From positions 434,001 through 498,000 of the forward strand of contig NZ_FSRL01000001.1 in NCBI RefSeq assembly GCF_900142295.1: a DNA stretch of 64,000 bases, written 5' to 3'. The notes under the pieces were generated by a model. That model was given only the letters and a program-made list of their open reading frames with translations. It ran no database searches and was not told where the DNA came from. A program made the translations under genes and the position numbers. Positions 18,084 through 27,207 of this stretch are shown piece by piece (positions within the stretch are counted from its first letter, which is position 1; the number at the start of each line of letters is the position of its first letter). This DNA comes from Vannielia litorea (lineage in GTDB: Bacteria > Pseudomonadota > Alphaproteobacteria > Rhodobacterales > Rhodobacteraceae).

Positions 18084-18494
18084 TCAGGCGAGAGCGGTGA
18101 AATGTTTCGAGCGGGCGGCCCGTTTGTCGAAGGTGAGCGTGGTCTTGCAGCCCGCTTCGGAATTGATTGCGCCGATCAACTGGTCGGCAAAGCCGCCGCC
18201 CGGCGCGTTGGCGAACTCCTCCAGCGCCAGTTCCACGGCCTGCCGGTCCGACACCTTCACGTTCTCCGAGTAGAGCAAGCGCTCGACTATCTCGATCTGG
18301 GTCTCAGCCGGGCGCTTGAACACATTGGCAACCACCCAGATCGTTTCGGCAACGACCACGGCGTTCACGAAACACTCCTCGCGGGCGCCGATAATGGCCT
18401 CCTCGACAAGGCGCACTTGGGACTCGGACCGACCCGACTGACCTTCGTCGGCAGAGAGCCAGCGCAGCAAGACGTTGGTATCAAGACCGATCAT
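18084..18494 (-). CDS. PIN-domain toxin (VapC-like)
   Basis: A 136-residue PIN ribonuclease with the acidic active site: Asp in [12 protein letters not shown] near the N-terminus, Glu in VVAETIWVV, Asp in [10 protein letters not shown] and Asp in LTFDKRAAR. VapC toxins cut tRNA or rRNA and are silenced by the cognate antitoxin. It starts 14 nt inside the antitoxin gene, the usual arrangement. The pair sits between ureB and ureC in the urease direction. The RNA target cannot be told. Confidence 0.88.
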   Translation of the reverse strand: MIGLDTNVLLRWLSADEGQSGRSESQVRLVEEAIIGAREECFVNAVVVAETIWVVANVFKRPAETQIEIVERLLYSENVKVSDRQAVELALEEFANAPGGGFADQLIGAINSEAGCKTTLTFDKRAARSKHFTALA

Positions 18495-18741
18495 GCCCAC
18501 GTCCCAGCGCGGTCCTGGCCTGGCCCACGGCTTCTGAGATCTCATCCAGTTCCACGGGCCTTCCGAGGTTCAGCGCCCCCTTCAGGTCGGCGAAGGAGCC
18601 GGAGAGCTTCACGATGCGATAGCTGCCATCCGCCTCTTTGACATAGCGAATGCGGTCGCCCGGCATGAGGTCCAGGGCGGTGCGAAGCTCGGAGGGCAGG
18701 GTGGTTTGCCCCTTGGATGTGATCTTCGAGATCAGGCTCAT
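18481..18741 (-). CDS. AbrB/MazE-fold antitoxin (VapB-like)
   Basis: The 86-residue protein begins with a SpoVT/AbrB swapped-hairpin DNA-binding domain (ITSKGQTTLPSELRTALDLMPGDRIRY, residues 5-33), followed by a C-terminal tail that should wrap the PIN toxin. It is expected to neutralise the toxin and repress the operon, probably through the inverted repeat at 18759-18786, which lies 18 nt upstream of its start codon. Confidence 0.88.
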   Translation of the reverse strand: MSLISKITSKGQTTLPSELRTALDLMPGDRIRYVKEADGSYRIVKLSGSFADLKGALNLGRPVELDEISEAVGQARTALGRGHDRS

Positions 18742-18758
18742 GACTTACTCCTGCAGAT

Positions 18759-18786
18759 TTCCTTACATTGCGCCAAAAGTAAGGAA
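18759..18786. promoter_or_regulatory. Inverted repeat upstream of toxin-antitoxin pair, probable autoregulatory operator
   Basis: TTCCTTAC (18759-18766) and GTAAGGAA (18779-18786) are perfect 8-bp inverted arms around a 12-bp spacer in an AT-rich stretch that is unlike the flanking DNA. It lies just upstream of the antitoxin start (18741) and just after the AhpD-like gene stop (18814), where a separate toxin-antitoxin promoter would be expected. Confidence 0.65.
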
Positions 18787-18813
18787 TATCTTGAGTCGTC
18801 GCAAGCCGAGCCC

Positions 18814-19209
18814 TCAAACATCAAACACCTCATCGACCGGCACCTGCAGCGCCGTGACCATCCCGTTGGTCATCATCGCCGCACCGATCACCCGGATCAG
18901 CTCGGCGTGCATCGCCTCGCTCATCCCCTTGGCCTTCGCTGCCGCCGTGTGGCTGTGCACGCAGTAGGAGCACCCGTTCGCCGTGCTCACCGCGACGTAG
19001 ATCATCTCCTTCACCAGCGGGTCGAGCGCGCCCGGCGCCATTACCGCCGAGAGCTGCGCCCAAGTCGCCTCCAGCGCCGCCTCGTCATGCGCCAGCGCCC
19101 GCCAGAAGTTGTTGACGAAGTCGGTGCCCCTGGCCTTTCGGATCGCGGCAAAGACCGCCGCCGCCCGGGGCGAGAGCTCCTCGTCGCTCAGAAGGGGCAC
19201 CGTCGCCAT
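18814..19209 (-). CDS. Carboxymuconolactone decarboxylase / AhpD-like protein
   Basis: The 131-residue all-helical protein has the CSYCVHSH motif (Cys-x2-Cys-x3-His), the redox-active signature of AhpD-like alkylhydroperoxidases. It may reduce peroxides or act as a decarboxylase relative. Its ATG overlaps the cyclase stop by one base, so it is co-translated with the Tat-exported cyclase, but it has no signal peptide itself. The substrate is unknown. Confidence 0.85.
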   Translation of the reverse strand: MATVPLLSDEELSPRAAAVFAAIRKARGTDFVNNFWRALAHDEAALEATWAQLSAVMAPGALDPLVKEMIYVAVSTANGCSYCVHSHTAAAKAKGMSEAMHAELIRVIGAAMMTNGMVTALQVPVDEVFDV

Positions 19210-20024
19210 CAGACCACCGCCATCACGCGGGCAGGCCCGCCGGTGCCCCCGCCGTGCTTGGGCGCGCCCACGAAAAGCGTGGCCCCGGCCGCCGGCACCG
19301 CGTCGAGGTTGGCCAGGTTCTCGATCCCGTAGCGCCCGGCGGGCAACCAGGAGTAATGCACCGCAAAATCCGCCGAGTTGCCCGGATCGAGCGAGAGCGT
19401 GTCCACCCCGATGCTCGCCACGCCCATCTCCAGCAGCATGTCCGTCGCCGCCTTGGCGAAGCCCGGAAAGGCGAAGTTCCCCGCGCCGTCATTGCGGAAC
19501 GACGGATCGCCCATCTTCGCGCCCCAGCCCGAGTTCATCGCCACGCAGGCCCCTTCCGGGATCTCGCCATTGGCCGAGACCCAGGCCTCGATATCCTCCG
19601 GCTCCACCATCGCGTTCGGGTCTTCGGCGGCCTTGGCCTTCAGGTCGATCACGCAGAGCGGGCACATCAGGCTCTCGGGCGGCAGCATGTCGACCGTGTT
19701 CGTCCCTTCGGCAAAATGCGCAGGCGCGTCGATATGGGTGCCGGAATGCTCGAAAAACGAGACCTTCCAGATCTTGTAGCCATCGGCGGCATAGTCCTTG
19801 TCGGGCGCAAACTCGATCCCCGGCATCCCGTCAAAGGTCGGAAACTCCGGTGTCAGCGTCCAGGTCAGGTCCACCACCTTGCCGGTGGACTGCGCCAGCG
19901 CGGGCTTGGCGGCCATCGCCCCGGCCGCCACCGCCGCAACCCCGGCCGCCGCACTGCGGGCAAAAAACCCGCGACGGCTCATCGCACTCTTACGAACATT
20001 CTCGATCAGGCAGGCATTGCACAT
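19209..20024 (-). CDS. Tat-exported cyclase family protein (kynurenine formamidase-like fold)
   Basis: The 271-residue protein begins MCNACLIENVRKSAMSRRGFF, a Tat signal with SRRGFF and a hydrophobic stretch ending KPALAQ. The mature domain has the metal-binding EHSGTHIDAPAHF motif (H-x-GTH-x-D-x-P-x-H) of the cyclase/KynB family, and GVDTLSLD near the C-terminus. It probably hydrolyses an amide, lactone or ester in the periplasm. ATG 20024 has GGAG 10 nt upstream. A gap of 35 nt separates it from the upstream gene. It is not a usual urease partner. Confidence 0.85.
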   Translation of the reverse strand: MCNACLIENVRKSAMSRRGFFARSAAAGVAAVAAGAMAAKPALAQSTGKVVDLTWTLTPEFPTFDGMPGIEFAPDKDYAADGYKIWKVSFFEHSGTHIDAPAHFAEGTNTVDMLPPESLMCPLCVIDLKAKAAEDPNAMVEPEDIEAWVSANGEIPEGACVAMNSGWGAKMGDPSFRNDGAGNFAFPGFAKAATDMLLEMGVASIGVDTLSLDPGNSADFAVHYSWLPAGRYGIENLANLDAVPAAGATLFVGAPKHGGGTGGPARVMAVV

Positions 20025-20059
20025 GTCAGAACTCCCATTCTGGTTGAACGTCCCGAACC

Positions 20060-20365
20060 CTATCCCAGCTTCGGCCCCCGCCGGCCCAGCCGCCGAACGT
20101 TGGAGCGCGTCTTCTGCCGTACCGGCCGCAGCGCCGCCGCAGCCACGTCGCGGCCCCCGAGCGCGGCCAGCGTAGCCGCCTCGGCGGCCTTCACGAAAGC
20201 CAGCTGCTTCTCCCGCACCATCCGCGCGTTTTCGCCCGGAGTCACATTCCAGGCGCCGGCCATGCCCAGCATCCGCATCCAGATCACGGCGCTGGCCTCC
20301 AGCGTCATCTGGGCATACTGCATCTGCAGGCGCATCATCGCCGCGGGGTTGAAAAAGGGGCTCAT
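20060..20365 (-). CDS. Small helical protein, annotated as 'antifreeze protein' in roseobacters
   Basis: The 101-residue protein is predicted helical, Met-rich near the start ([28 protein letters not shown]) and basic at the end ([19 protein letters not shown]). Similar small roseobacter proteins carry the unsupported label 'antifreeze'. The shape is phasin-like: amphipathic helix, then a basic tail. Its ATG overlaps the ureB stop by 4 nt. The role is unknown and I do not endorse the antifreeze name. Confidence 0.65.
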   Translation of the reverse strand: MSPFFNPAAMMRLQMQYAQMTLEASAVIWMRMLGMAGAWNVTPGENARMVREKQLAFVKAAEAATLAALGGRDVAAAALRPVRQKTRSNVRRLGRRGPKLG

Positions 20366-20670
20366 TCCAGCGCCCCCATGACCTTCTGGTTGAAGCCATA
20401 GACCTTTCGCGCCCCGCCGTAGGGGATGAGGTTCACCTCCCGCGCCTGGCCGGGCTCGAACCGCACCGCCGTGCCGGCGGCAATGTCGAGCCGCATCCCC
20501 CGCGCCGCGTCGCGGTCGAAGTCCAGCGCCGCGTTGGTCTCGGCAAAATGGTAGTGGCTGCCCACCTGCACCGGCCGGTCGCCGGTGTTGGCCACCCGCA
20601 GCGTCACCGCCGCGCGACCCGCGTTCAGCTCGATCTCGCCCGGCGCGCAGATCACCTCGCCCGGGATCAT
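20362..20670 (-). CDS. ureB: Urease beta subunit
   Basis: The 102-residue structural subunit of urease begins [19 protein letters not shown] and contains [23 protein letters not shown] and the C-terminal [21 protein letters not shown], all typical of UreB. The start codon overlaps the stop of the small membrane protein gene by 4 nt (ATGA). Confidence 0.97.
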   Translation of the reverse strand: MIPGEVICAPGEIELNAGRAAVTLRVANTGDRPVQVGSHYHFAETNAALDFDRDAARGMRLDIAAGTAVRFEPGQAREVNLIPYGGARKVYGFNQKVMGALE

Positions 20671-20831
20671 CGCCGCGCCCGCCGGACCATGAGCACCCCG
20701 GCCAGGCCGACGAGGGCCGCCGCCGCGATCAGCGGCCAGGCCGAGGGGGCCTCGCCATGCGGGTGCAGATGGGCGCCCGTATGGGCGAGGGCGGGGGCGG
20801 CGGTTGCCAGCAGGGCGGCCAGGTACTTCAT
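20667..20831 (-). CDS. 54-residue His-rich exported membrane protein between ureA and ureB
   Basis: A short gene reading [16 protein letters not shown], then [11 protein letters not shown], a spacer, a transmembrane helix ([18 protein letters not shown]) and a basic end RRARR. The N-terminus looks like a cleavable signal peptide that would expose a His cluster (four His in nine residues) on the periplasmic side, anchored by the C-terminal helix. It overlaps ureB by 4 nt and is preceded by AGAGGAAG 5-12 nt from its ATG, so it is a genuine coupled gene. A metal (nickel) binding role is a guess from composition and context. Confidence 0.75.
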   Translation of the reverse strand: MKYLAALLATAAPALAHTGAHLHPHGEAPSAWPLIAAAALVGLAGVLMVRRARR

Positions 20832-20843
20832 CGGTCTTCCTCT

Positions 20844-21146
20844 TCAGCGAATGGGGTTGTGCACGGTCACCAGCTTGGTGCCGTCCGGAAAGGTCGCCTC
20901 CACCTGCACCTCGTGGATCATCTCGGCGATCCCCTCCATGCATTGATCGGCGGTAATCACCTGCGCCCCGGCCTCCATCATGTCGGCCACCGAGCGCCCG
21001 TCGCGCGCGCCTTCCACCACGGCGTCGGTGATCAACGCGATCGCCTCGGGATGGTTCAGCTTGACGCCGCGCGCGAGCCGCTTGCGGGCCACCTCGGCGG
21101 CCATGGCGATGAGGAGCTTGTCCTTTTCGCGGGGGGTGAGTTGCAT
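20844..21146 (-). CDS. ureA: Urease gamma subunit
   Basis: The 100-residue smallest urease structural subunit has [20 protein letters not shown] at the start, [10 protein letters not shown], and the C-terminal [22 protein letters not shown]. It lies 4 nt after ureD and 12 nt before the small His-rich gene. The length and sequence are standard for UreA. Confidence 0.97.
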   Translation of the reverse strand: MQLTPREKDKLLIAMAAEVARKRLARGVKLNHPEAIALITDAVVEGARDGRSVADMMEAGAQVITADQCMEGIAEMIHEVQVEATFPDGTKLVTVHNPIR

Positions 21147-21150
21147 GGGT

Positions 21151-21960
21151 TCAAAGCCTCCAGGATCGTGGAAGGGTATTGCCCGAGAGCCGGTCCAGCG
21201 CGGGCATCAGCAGTTGGCGCAGGGCAAAGCCGTCGGGGGCAAGGAATCGGGCCACCATCACATCTTGGGCGATCAGCGAGGCGCCCGCCAGCGCGCTCTC
21301 GGGGAGGGCGGCGCGCAGCGCGTCCCTCTGGTGCTCGGCATCCCCGCCGACATGCACCACCAGCGCCATCGCCCGGCTGCCCGCACCGGTCGCCGGGCCC
21401 GCGAGCTGCGCCGCGATATCGCCTTCGAGCCGGGTGGCATCAGTGAAAAGCCGCTCATCCTCTCGAAAAATCTCCACCCGGTCGCTGAACAAGCCCTCGG
21501 TGAGCACCTCGCCCATCGCCGTCCGGCCAAAGACCACCGGCTCGCACAGGAGCAGCCGCGCATCGTCCTCCAGTTCCACCCTCAACCGGCGGCGCAGGGC
21601 GCAGGCCTGAAACAGGATCGTCTCCTGCGGCAGCCAGTGCAGCACCGCGCCCGCCCCCGCCTTCAACCGCACGGCAATCTCGCCCACCTCGCCCGGCTGC
21701 GCCCGGTAGGCCCGCTCGCAGGCCTGGGTCGTCACGCTGAGCGCCGCGCCCGCCTCGGCCTCGGCCTCGAGCCGAAAGCGGTCGCCCCCGGTGATCCCGC
21801 CCGCCGAGTTCACCACCATCGCCTGCACCGTGCCGCGGCTGCGCGGAAACAGAAGCTTCAGCGCGCCCGACATGCGCAGCGCCCCGATCCGCCCGCCCGT
21901 GCGCGCCGAAACCCGCGCCGCGCCCTCGGCTCTCGGCTGCGCCCTGCGCAGCGTGCTCAT
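21151..21960 (-). CDS. ureD: Urease accessory protein UreD
   Basis: The 269-residue protein contains the UreD hallmarks [31 protein letters not shown] and [14 protein letters not shown]. UreD binds apo-urease and channels nickel from UreG through UreF. Three in-frame ATGs are possible: 22017, 21993 (GAGGG 9 nt upstream) and 21960 (GGGA 5 nt upstream). I chose 21960 because it leaves about 10 residues before the conserved QPRAEG segment. It is the first gene of the minus-strand urease locus and is divergent from urtA. Confidence 0.9.
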   Translation of the reverse strand: MSTLRRAQPRAEGAARVSARTGGRIGALRMSGALKLLFPRSRGTVQAMVVNSAGGITGGDRFRLEAEAEAGAALSVTTQACERAYRAQPGEVGEIAVRLKAGAGAVLHWLPQETILFQACALRRRLRVELEDDARLLLCEPVVFGRTAMGEVLTEGLFSDRVEIFREDERLFTDATRLEGDIAAQLAGPATGAGSRAMALVVHVGGDAEHQRDALRAALPESALAGASLIAQDVMVARFLAPDGFALRQLLMPALDRLSGNTLPRSWRL

Positions 21961-22349
21961 GTCGGTCCCGATTGTGATGGCATCCCCCGGCATTCGTTCT
22001 GCCCTCGTTTTGACCATGCGGCCCGTTGGCTGACCATATGGGAGCGCCGAACCTCTCCCTGCGTCAATCCTTGCGCCCAATTATTGTGCGCCAACTGCGG
22101 AGGATGCCCGGAATTGCATCATTTTGCGCCGCAGCACCTTTTTCTGCACCGCCAAAATTGCGCGGTCCCCGCCTCGATTCAAAGCATGACCACGCCCGGC
22201 GCGGTGGATCTTCCCGCAGCCCGGGTGCGTGGCAGCCGCCGACGGGGACCCGGATCAAGCCGCCGCGCCATCAGCAACAGGAACTTGTTTCGCTGTGTGC
22301 CCGGGTGCTGCCAAAGGCCAAGCCCGCACGCGTCGAACGGAGGGATGAT
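21961..22349. promoter_or_regulatory. Divergent ureD/urtA control region
   Basis: A 389-nt stretch without a gene, less GC-rich than its surroundings between about 22060 and 22190. The sequence TTGCGC occurs three times (22071, 22124, 22158) with the related TGTGCGCC at 22085, which may be a regulator's repeated half-sites. It should hold the promoters for urea import and urease. I could not find a convincing sigma-54 or NtrC site. A GGAGG precedes the urtA start. Confidence 0.4.
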
Positions 22350-23633
22350 ATGACCGTATTCAAGACAACCGCCGCCTCCGCGCTGGCACTCGGCCTCACC
22401 GCCGGCGCCGCGCTGGCCCAGGACTGCCCGATCAAGGTCGGCGTGCTGCACTCGCTCTCGGGCACCATGGCGATCTCCGAGACCACGCTGAAGGAGACGA
22501 TGGAAATGCTCGTCGCCGACCAGAACGCCGCCGGCGGCCTGCTCGGCTGCGAGCTCGAGGCCGTGGTCGTCGACCCCGCCTCCGACTGGCCGCTCTTCGC
22601 CGAAAAGGCCCGCGAGCTGCTGACCGTCCACGAGGTCGATGTGATCTTCGGCAACTGGACCTCCGTGAGCCGCAAATCCGTCCTGCCGGTGATCGAAGAG
22701 CTGAACGGCCTTTTGTTCTATCCGGTGCAATACGAGGGCGAGGAGTCCTCCAAGAACGTCTTCTACACCGGCGCCGCCCCCAACCAGCAGGCCATTCCGG
22801 CCACCGATTACTTCCTTGACGAACTCGGCGTGGAGAAGTTCGCGCTGCTGGGCACCGACTACGTCTACCCGCGCACCACCAACAACATCCTCGAGAGCTA
22901 CCTGAAGTCCAAGGGCATCGCCGCCGAGGACATCTTCGTCAACTACACCCCCTTCGGCCATTCCGACTGGTCCAAGATCGTGTCCGACGTGGTGGCGCTG
23001 GGCGCCGACGGCAAGAAGGTCGGCGTGATCTCCACCATCAACGGTGACGCCAACATCGGCTTCTACAAGGAGCTGGCCGCGCAGGGCGTCTCGGCCGAGG
23101 ATATCCCCGTGGTGGCCTTCTCCGTGGGTGAGGAAGAGCTTGCGGGCCTCGACACCTCCAACCTCGTCGGCCACCTCGCCGCCTGGAACTACTTCATGTC
23201 CGCCGACACCGAGGCCAACGCCGAGTTCATCGCCAAGTGGCACGAGTTCATCGGCTCCACCGATCGCGTCACCAACGACCCGATGGAGGCCCACTACATC
23301 GGCTTCAACATGTGGGTGAACGCGGCCACCGCCGCCGGCACCACCGAGGTCGACGCCGTGCGCGAGGCGATGTGGGGCCAGGAGTTCCCCAACCTGACCG
23401 GCGGCACCGCCGTGATGGGCGTGAACCACCACCTCTCCAAGCCGGTGCTGATCGGCGAGATCCGGGCCGACGGCCAGTTCGACATCATCTCCGAGACCGA
23501 CCCGGTCCCCGGCGATGCCTGGACCGACTTCCTGCCCGAGAGCGCGGTGCTGGAGTCCGACTGGAAAGATCTCCAGTGCGGCATGTACAATACCCAGACC
23601 TCCACCTGCGTGCAGATCGAAAGCAACTACTGA
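22350..23633 (+). CDS. urtA: Urea ABC transporter substrate-binding protein
   Basis: A 427-residue periplasmic binding protein with a signal peptide (TAGAALAQ) and a type I amino-acid/urea-binding fold: IKVGVLHSLSGTMAISE, VIFGNWTSVSRKSVLPV, LLFYPVQYEGEE, GTDYVYPRTTNNI. These match UrtA rather than branched-chain amino-acid proteins. ATG 22350 has GGAGG about 9 nt upstream. It is first in urtABCDE and divergent from the urease genes, so the operon should import the urease substrate. Confidence 0.96.
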   Translation: MTVFKTTAASALALGLTAGAALAQDCPIKVGVLHSLSGTMAISETTLKETMEMLVADQNAAGGLLGCELEAVVVDPASDWPLFAEKARELLTVHEVDVIFGNWTSVSRKSVLPVIEELNGLLFYPVQYEGEESSKNVFYTGAAPNQQAIPATDYFLDELGVEKFALLGTDYVYPRTTNNILESYLKSKGIAAEDIFVNYTPFGHSDWSKIVSDVVALGADGKKVGVISTINGDANIGFYKELAAQGVSAEDIPVVAFSVGEEELAGLDTSNLVGHLAAWNYFMSADTEANAEFIAKWHEFIGSTDRVTNDPMEAHYIGFNMWVNAATAAGTTEVDAVREAMWGQEFPNLTGGTAVMGVNHHLSKPVLIGEIRADGQFDIISETDPVPGDAWTDFLPESAVLESDWKDLQCGMYNTQTSTCVQIESNY

Positions 23634-23647
23634 GGCTCCGGCCTCGA

Positions 23648-23677
23648 CCGGGCGGCGCGGGATTCTGCGCCGCCCGG
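23648..23677 (+). promoter_or_regulatory. Strong stem-loop between urtA and urtB
   Basis: CCGGGCGGCGC (23648-23658) and GCGCCGCCCGG (23667-23677) give a perfect 11-bp stem with an 8-nt loop, starting 15 nt after the urtA stop. No T-run follows. A second hairpin with GAGGGC/GCCCTC arms follows at 23690-23711. Such structures after a binding-protein gene usually protect its mRNA or partly terminate, giving more UrtA than permease. Confidence 0.6.
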
Positions 23678-23748
23678 AACGCCATCGGCGAGGGCGGCCC
23701 AGGCGGCCCTCACCGGCCCCAGGGGATAATCGCGCGGTGGGAATTCCA

Positions 23749-25722
23749 ATGATGTTCAAGGCCTTGCAGGCTCTGGCGCTCCTCTGCGCCCTCACGTCGG
23801 CCGCGCCGCTCGCCGCCCAGGAGGCACCCGGCCCGATCCAGGCGCTGCTCCAGGAGCACGCCGCCGACATCGCCAAGCCCTCGCGCCGCACGATCCAGCC
23901 GGTGATCGACGCGCTGGCCGCCTCCGAGCTCGACGGCATGCAGCAGGTGCTCCAGTCCTGGGAGGCCCGCAGCATGTATCAGCGCGAGGCCGACGGCTGG
24001 TTCTTCGCCGGCAAGCCGGGCCCGGATCGAACCGTGATCCTCACCGATTTCGACAGCGGCGAGGAGCTTCCGCCCGCAGCCTCCGACGCCGCCTCGAACC
24101 TCAAGCCCAACTCCGGCGTGCGCGGCCTCATCGCCTCCGCCCTGGTGCGCTTCCAGCTGCTCGATGACAACGCCGCCCGCAGGCAGGATGCCCTCACCGC
24201 CATCGCCCGCACCCCCGACCGCGCGCATCTGGAGCCGCTCGCCGCATCCATCGACGACGAGCCGGACCCGGAGCTCAAGGCGCAAAAGCAGCGTCTCCTC
24301 ACCCTGCTCACCATCTCCTACGGCGCGAGCGACGAGGCCCGCATCGCCGCCATCGAGAGCATGGCGGGCGATCTCGGCGTCGACACCCGCGCCACCCTCA
24401 ACCCGCTGGTCGCCACCACGCTGAAGCTCGCGCCGGGCGACACCCCGCCCGCCTCCGCCAACGTCGCCCGCACCCTCCGCGCAGGCTCCGAGGCGCTGCC
24501 GCGCGAGGCCGCCTACGACCTCATCGCCGCCGAGGCGGGCCTGCCCGCCCGCATCTCCCCCGCCGACCGCCGCGCAGCCCTTCAGGCCAACGTGTCGGGC
24601 GGCGCCGTGGGGGGCGTGCCGCTCTCTGAGCTGAACACCGTCGCCGCCCGCGAACGCGCCTATGAGGCGCTCGAGGCCGCCGGTGCCGTGGCGCCCGCGC
24701 CCACCGAGCAGGAGATCGACGCCGCACTCGCCGGCTACACCTTCTACGAAGACTACGCCGAGCCCTCCGCGCCCGTCACCGAGGCCGCCCGCGACGCGCT
24801 CCGCGCGATCGACAGCAAGGTGGGCCTCAACACCACCCTCGACCTCGGGCTCGACGCGCTCTCGCTCGCCTCCATCTACTTTCTTGCCGCCATCGGGCTC
24901 GCCATCACCTTCGGGGTGATGGGGGTCATCAACATGGCGCACGGCGAGTTCATCATGATGGGCGCCTACACCGGCTACGTCGTGCAGCAGGTGATCCCCA
25001 ACCACACCGTCTCGATCCTCGTCGCCATCCCGCTCGCCTTCGCCGTCACCTTCGCCGCGGGCGTGGCGATGGAGCGGCTGGTGATCCGCTGGCTCTACAA
25101 CCGTCCGCTCGAAACGCTCCTGGCCACCTTCGGCATCTCCATCGCCCTGCAACAGCTGGCCAAGAACATCTTCGGCACCCAAGCCCGTCCGCTCACCGCG
25201 CCCTCCTGGCTCGACGGCCAATGGCAGATCAACGAGATCGTCGCCATCTCCAACATCCGCGTGGCCATCTTCGTTCTGGCGCTGGTGTTCCTCTGCTTCT
25301 TCCTCTTCCTGATGAAGAAGACGCGGCTGGGGCTGGAGACCCGCGCCGTCACCCAGAATCCCCGCATGGCCGCCTCCATGGGCATCAACCCCGGCCGGGT
25401 GAACATGCTCACCTTCGGCCTCGGATCGGGCATCGCCGGCATCGCGGGCGTGGCCATCGGCCTCTACGCCAAGGTGACCTCCGAACTGGGCTCCGATTAC
25501 ATCGTGCAGAGCTTCATGACCGTTGTGGTCGGCGGGGTGGGCAACATCTGGGGAACGCTGCTGGGCGCCACCATGATCGGCTCGCTGCAAAAGGGCATCG
25601 AATGGCTCAACCCCTCCAACACCCTCGCGGCCCAGACCTACATGATCATCTTCATCATCATCTTCATCCAGTTCCGCCCGAGAGGCATCATCGCCCTCAA
25701 GGGCCGCGCGGCGGGGGATTGA
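23749..25722 (+). CDS. urtB: Urea ABC transporter permease with long periplasmic N-terminal extension
   Basis: The 657-residue protein has a signal-like N-terminus (LCALTSAAPLAAQ), about 340 residues of Ala-rich helical periplasmic domain, then a LivH-type permease from about residue 365 (YFLAAIGLAITFGVMGVINMAHGEFIMMGAYTGY) with about eight membrane segments. The extension is known in UrtB but its function is unclear. ATG 23749 was chosen; 23752 and GTG 23737 are also possible. Confidence 0.93.
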   Translation: MMFKALQALALLCALTSAAPLAAQEAPGPIQALLQEHAADIAKPSRRTIQPVIDALAASELDGMQQVLQSWEARSMYQREADGWFFAGKPGPDRTVILTDFDSGEELPPAASDAASNLKPNSGVRGLIASALVRFQLLDDNAARRQDALTAIARTPDRAHLEPLAASIDDEPDPELKAQKQRLLTLLTISYGASDEARIAAIESMAGDLGVDTRATLNPLVATTLKLAPGDTPPASANVARTLRAGSEALPREAAYDLIAAEAGLPARISPADRRAALQANVSGGAVGGVPLSELNTVAARERAYEALEAAGAVAPAPTEQEIDAALAGYTFYEDYAEPSAPVTEAARDALRAIDSKVGLNTTLDLGLDALSLASIYFLAAIGLAITFGVMGVINMAHGEFIMMGAYTGYVVQQVIPNHTVSILVAIPLAFAVTFAAGVAMERLVIRWLYNRPLETLLATFGISIALQQLAKNIFGTQARPLTAPSWLDGQWQINEIVAISNIRVAIFVLALVFLCFFLFLMKKTRLGLETRAVTQNPRMAASMGINPGRVNMLTFGLGSGIAGIAGVAIGLYAKVTSELGSDYIVQSFMTVVVGGVGNIWGTLLGATMIGSLQKGIEWLNPSNTLAAQTYMIIFIIIFIQFRPRGIIALKGRAAGD

Positions 25723-25978
25723 GCATGTTTGGGTTGACCCTCCGTACCGGAAATGGCGCATCGACCCAGCGGAGCACCCGGCCGCCAACGGCGGCCTGCG
25801 CCGGCACCGCCCCCCGTCACGCCGAAGGCGTGGTTTCAGCACGACGGGGCGGGCGCTTCGTCGATCTTCTGCTGACCGGCACCGGATCGCGCGACGGCGA
25901 AGCCATCGCTGGTGGCACTGCGCCCCGTGCGGTGCGGGCGCTGGCCTCGCTCTGCAATCTCACCCGGAGGGCCACCCA
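25723..25978. other. 256-nt non-coding gap inside the urt operon
   Basis: No credible gene is seen here, although the other genes downstream in the operon overlap. It contains a perfect hairpin, GGCCGCC (25780-25786) and GGCGGCC (25790-25796), and ends with CGGAGG, the urtC ribosome binding site. It could be a remnant of a lost insertion or a spacer that sets the urtB/urtC ratio. Confidence 0.5.
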
Positions 25979-27207
25979 ATGAACCGCTCCTTCATCGCCC
26001 GTAACCCCTCCATCCTTGTCTTCCTCGCCTGCCTCGGCATCTTCACCCTCGCCGTCACCGTGGCCTCCGAAGGCTTCGGCCTCGGCCTGATCTCCACCTC
26101 CTTCGTCAAGACCCTCGGCAAGACCCTCTGCCTCTGCCTCGTCGCCGTGGCGATGGACCTGATCTGGGGCTACTGCGGCATCCTCTCGCTCGGCCACTTC
26201 GCCTTCTTCGGGATCGGCGGCTACATGGTGGGGATGTGGCTGATGTACGAGCGCACCCGCCTGATCGTGACCGAGAGCATGGCCGCGCAAACCATCCCGC
26301 CCACCCCGCAAGAGGTGGTCGACGCCATCGGCACCCAGATCTTCGGCGTGGTGGGCTCCTCCGAGTTTCCGCTCATCTGGTCCTTCGCCCACTCGCTCAC
26401 GCTGCAACTCATCCTCGTGGTCGCGGTGCCGGGCCTGCTCGCGCTGGTCTTCGGCTGGCTCGCCTTCCGCTCCCGCGTAACCGGCGTGTATCTCTCGATC
26501 CTCACGCAAGCCATGACCCTCGCCCTCGCGCTCTACCTCTTCCAGAACGACAGCGGGCTGCGCGGCAACAACGGCCTCTCGGGCCTGCAAAACCTGCCCG
26601 GCGTCTCCGCCTCGCAGGACGTGGTCTCGGTCTGGTTCCTCTGGGCCTCGGCGCTGGCGCTGGGGCTTGGCTACCTGCTCGCCGCCTTCGTGGTCTCCGG
26701 CAAGTTCGGCTCGGTCATTCGCGGCATCCGCGACAACGAGGCCCGCGTGCGTTTCCTGGGCTACTCGGTCGAAACCTACAAGCTCGCCATGTTCACCCTC
26801 ACCGCCTGCATCGCGGGCGTCGCGGGCGCGCTCTACTACCCGCAGGCGGGCATCATCAACCCGGCCGAGATCGCACCGATCGCCTCGATCTACCTCGCCG
26901 TCTGGGTCGCCATCGGGGGCAGGGGCCGCCTCTACGGCGCGGTCATCGGCGCGGCGCTGGTGTCGCTCGTCTCCACCTTCTTCACCGGCGGCCAGGCTCC
27001 CGACATTCCGCTCGGCTTCTACACCATCGCCTGGGTCGACTGGTGGACGGTGCTGCTGGGCCTCACCTTCGTGCTGGTCACCCTCTTCGCCCCCAAGGGC
27101 ATCGGCGGCCTCTTCGACCTCGTGGCCCACCGCCTTCCCGCCAACCGCCACGGGGCAGACTACGGCCCCGACCAGGGCAGCCTGCGCGAAAAGGAGGGCC
27201 CCGGCCA

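Noticed and set aside
22085..22125. Possible sigma-54 promoter upstream of urtA (GG about 13 nt before a TTGCAT)
   Set aside because: The GG and GC dinucleotides are 12 nt apart instead of the required 10, and no NtrC site with the usual symmetry could be found.
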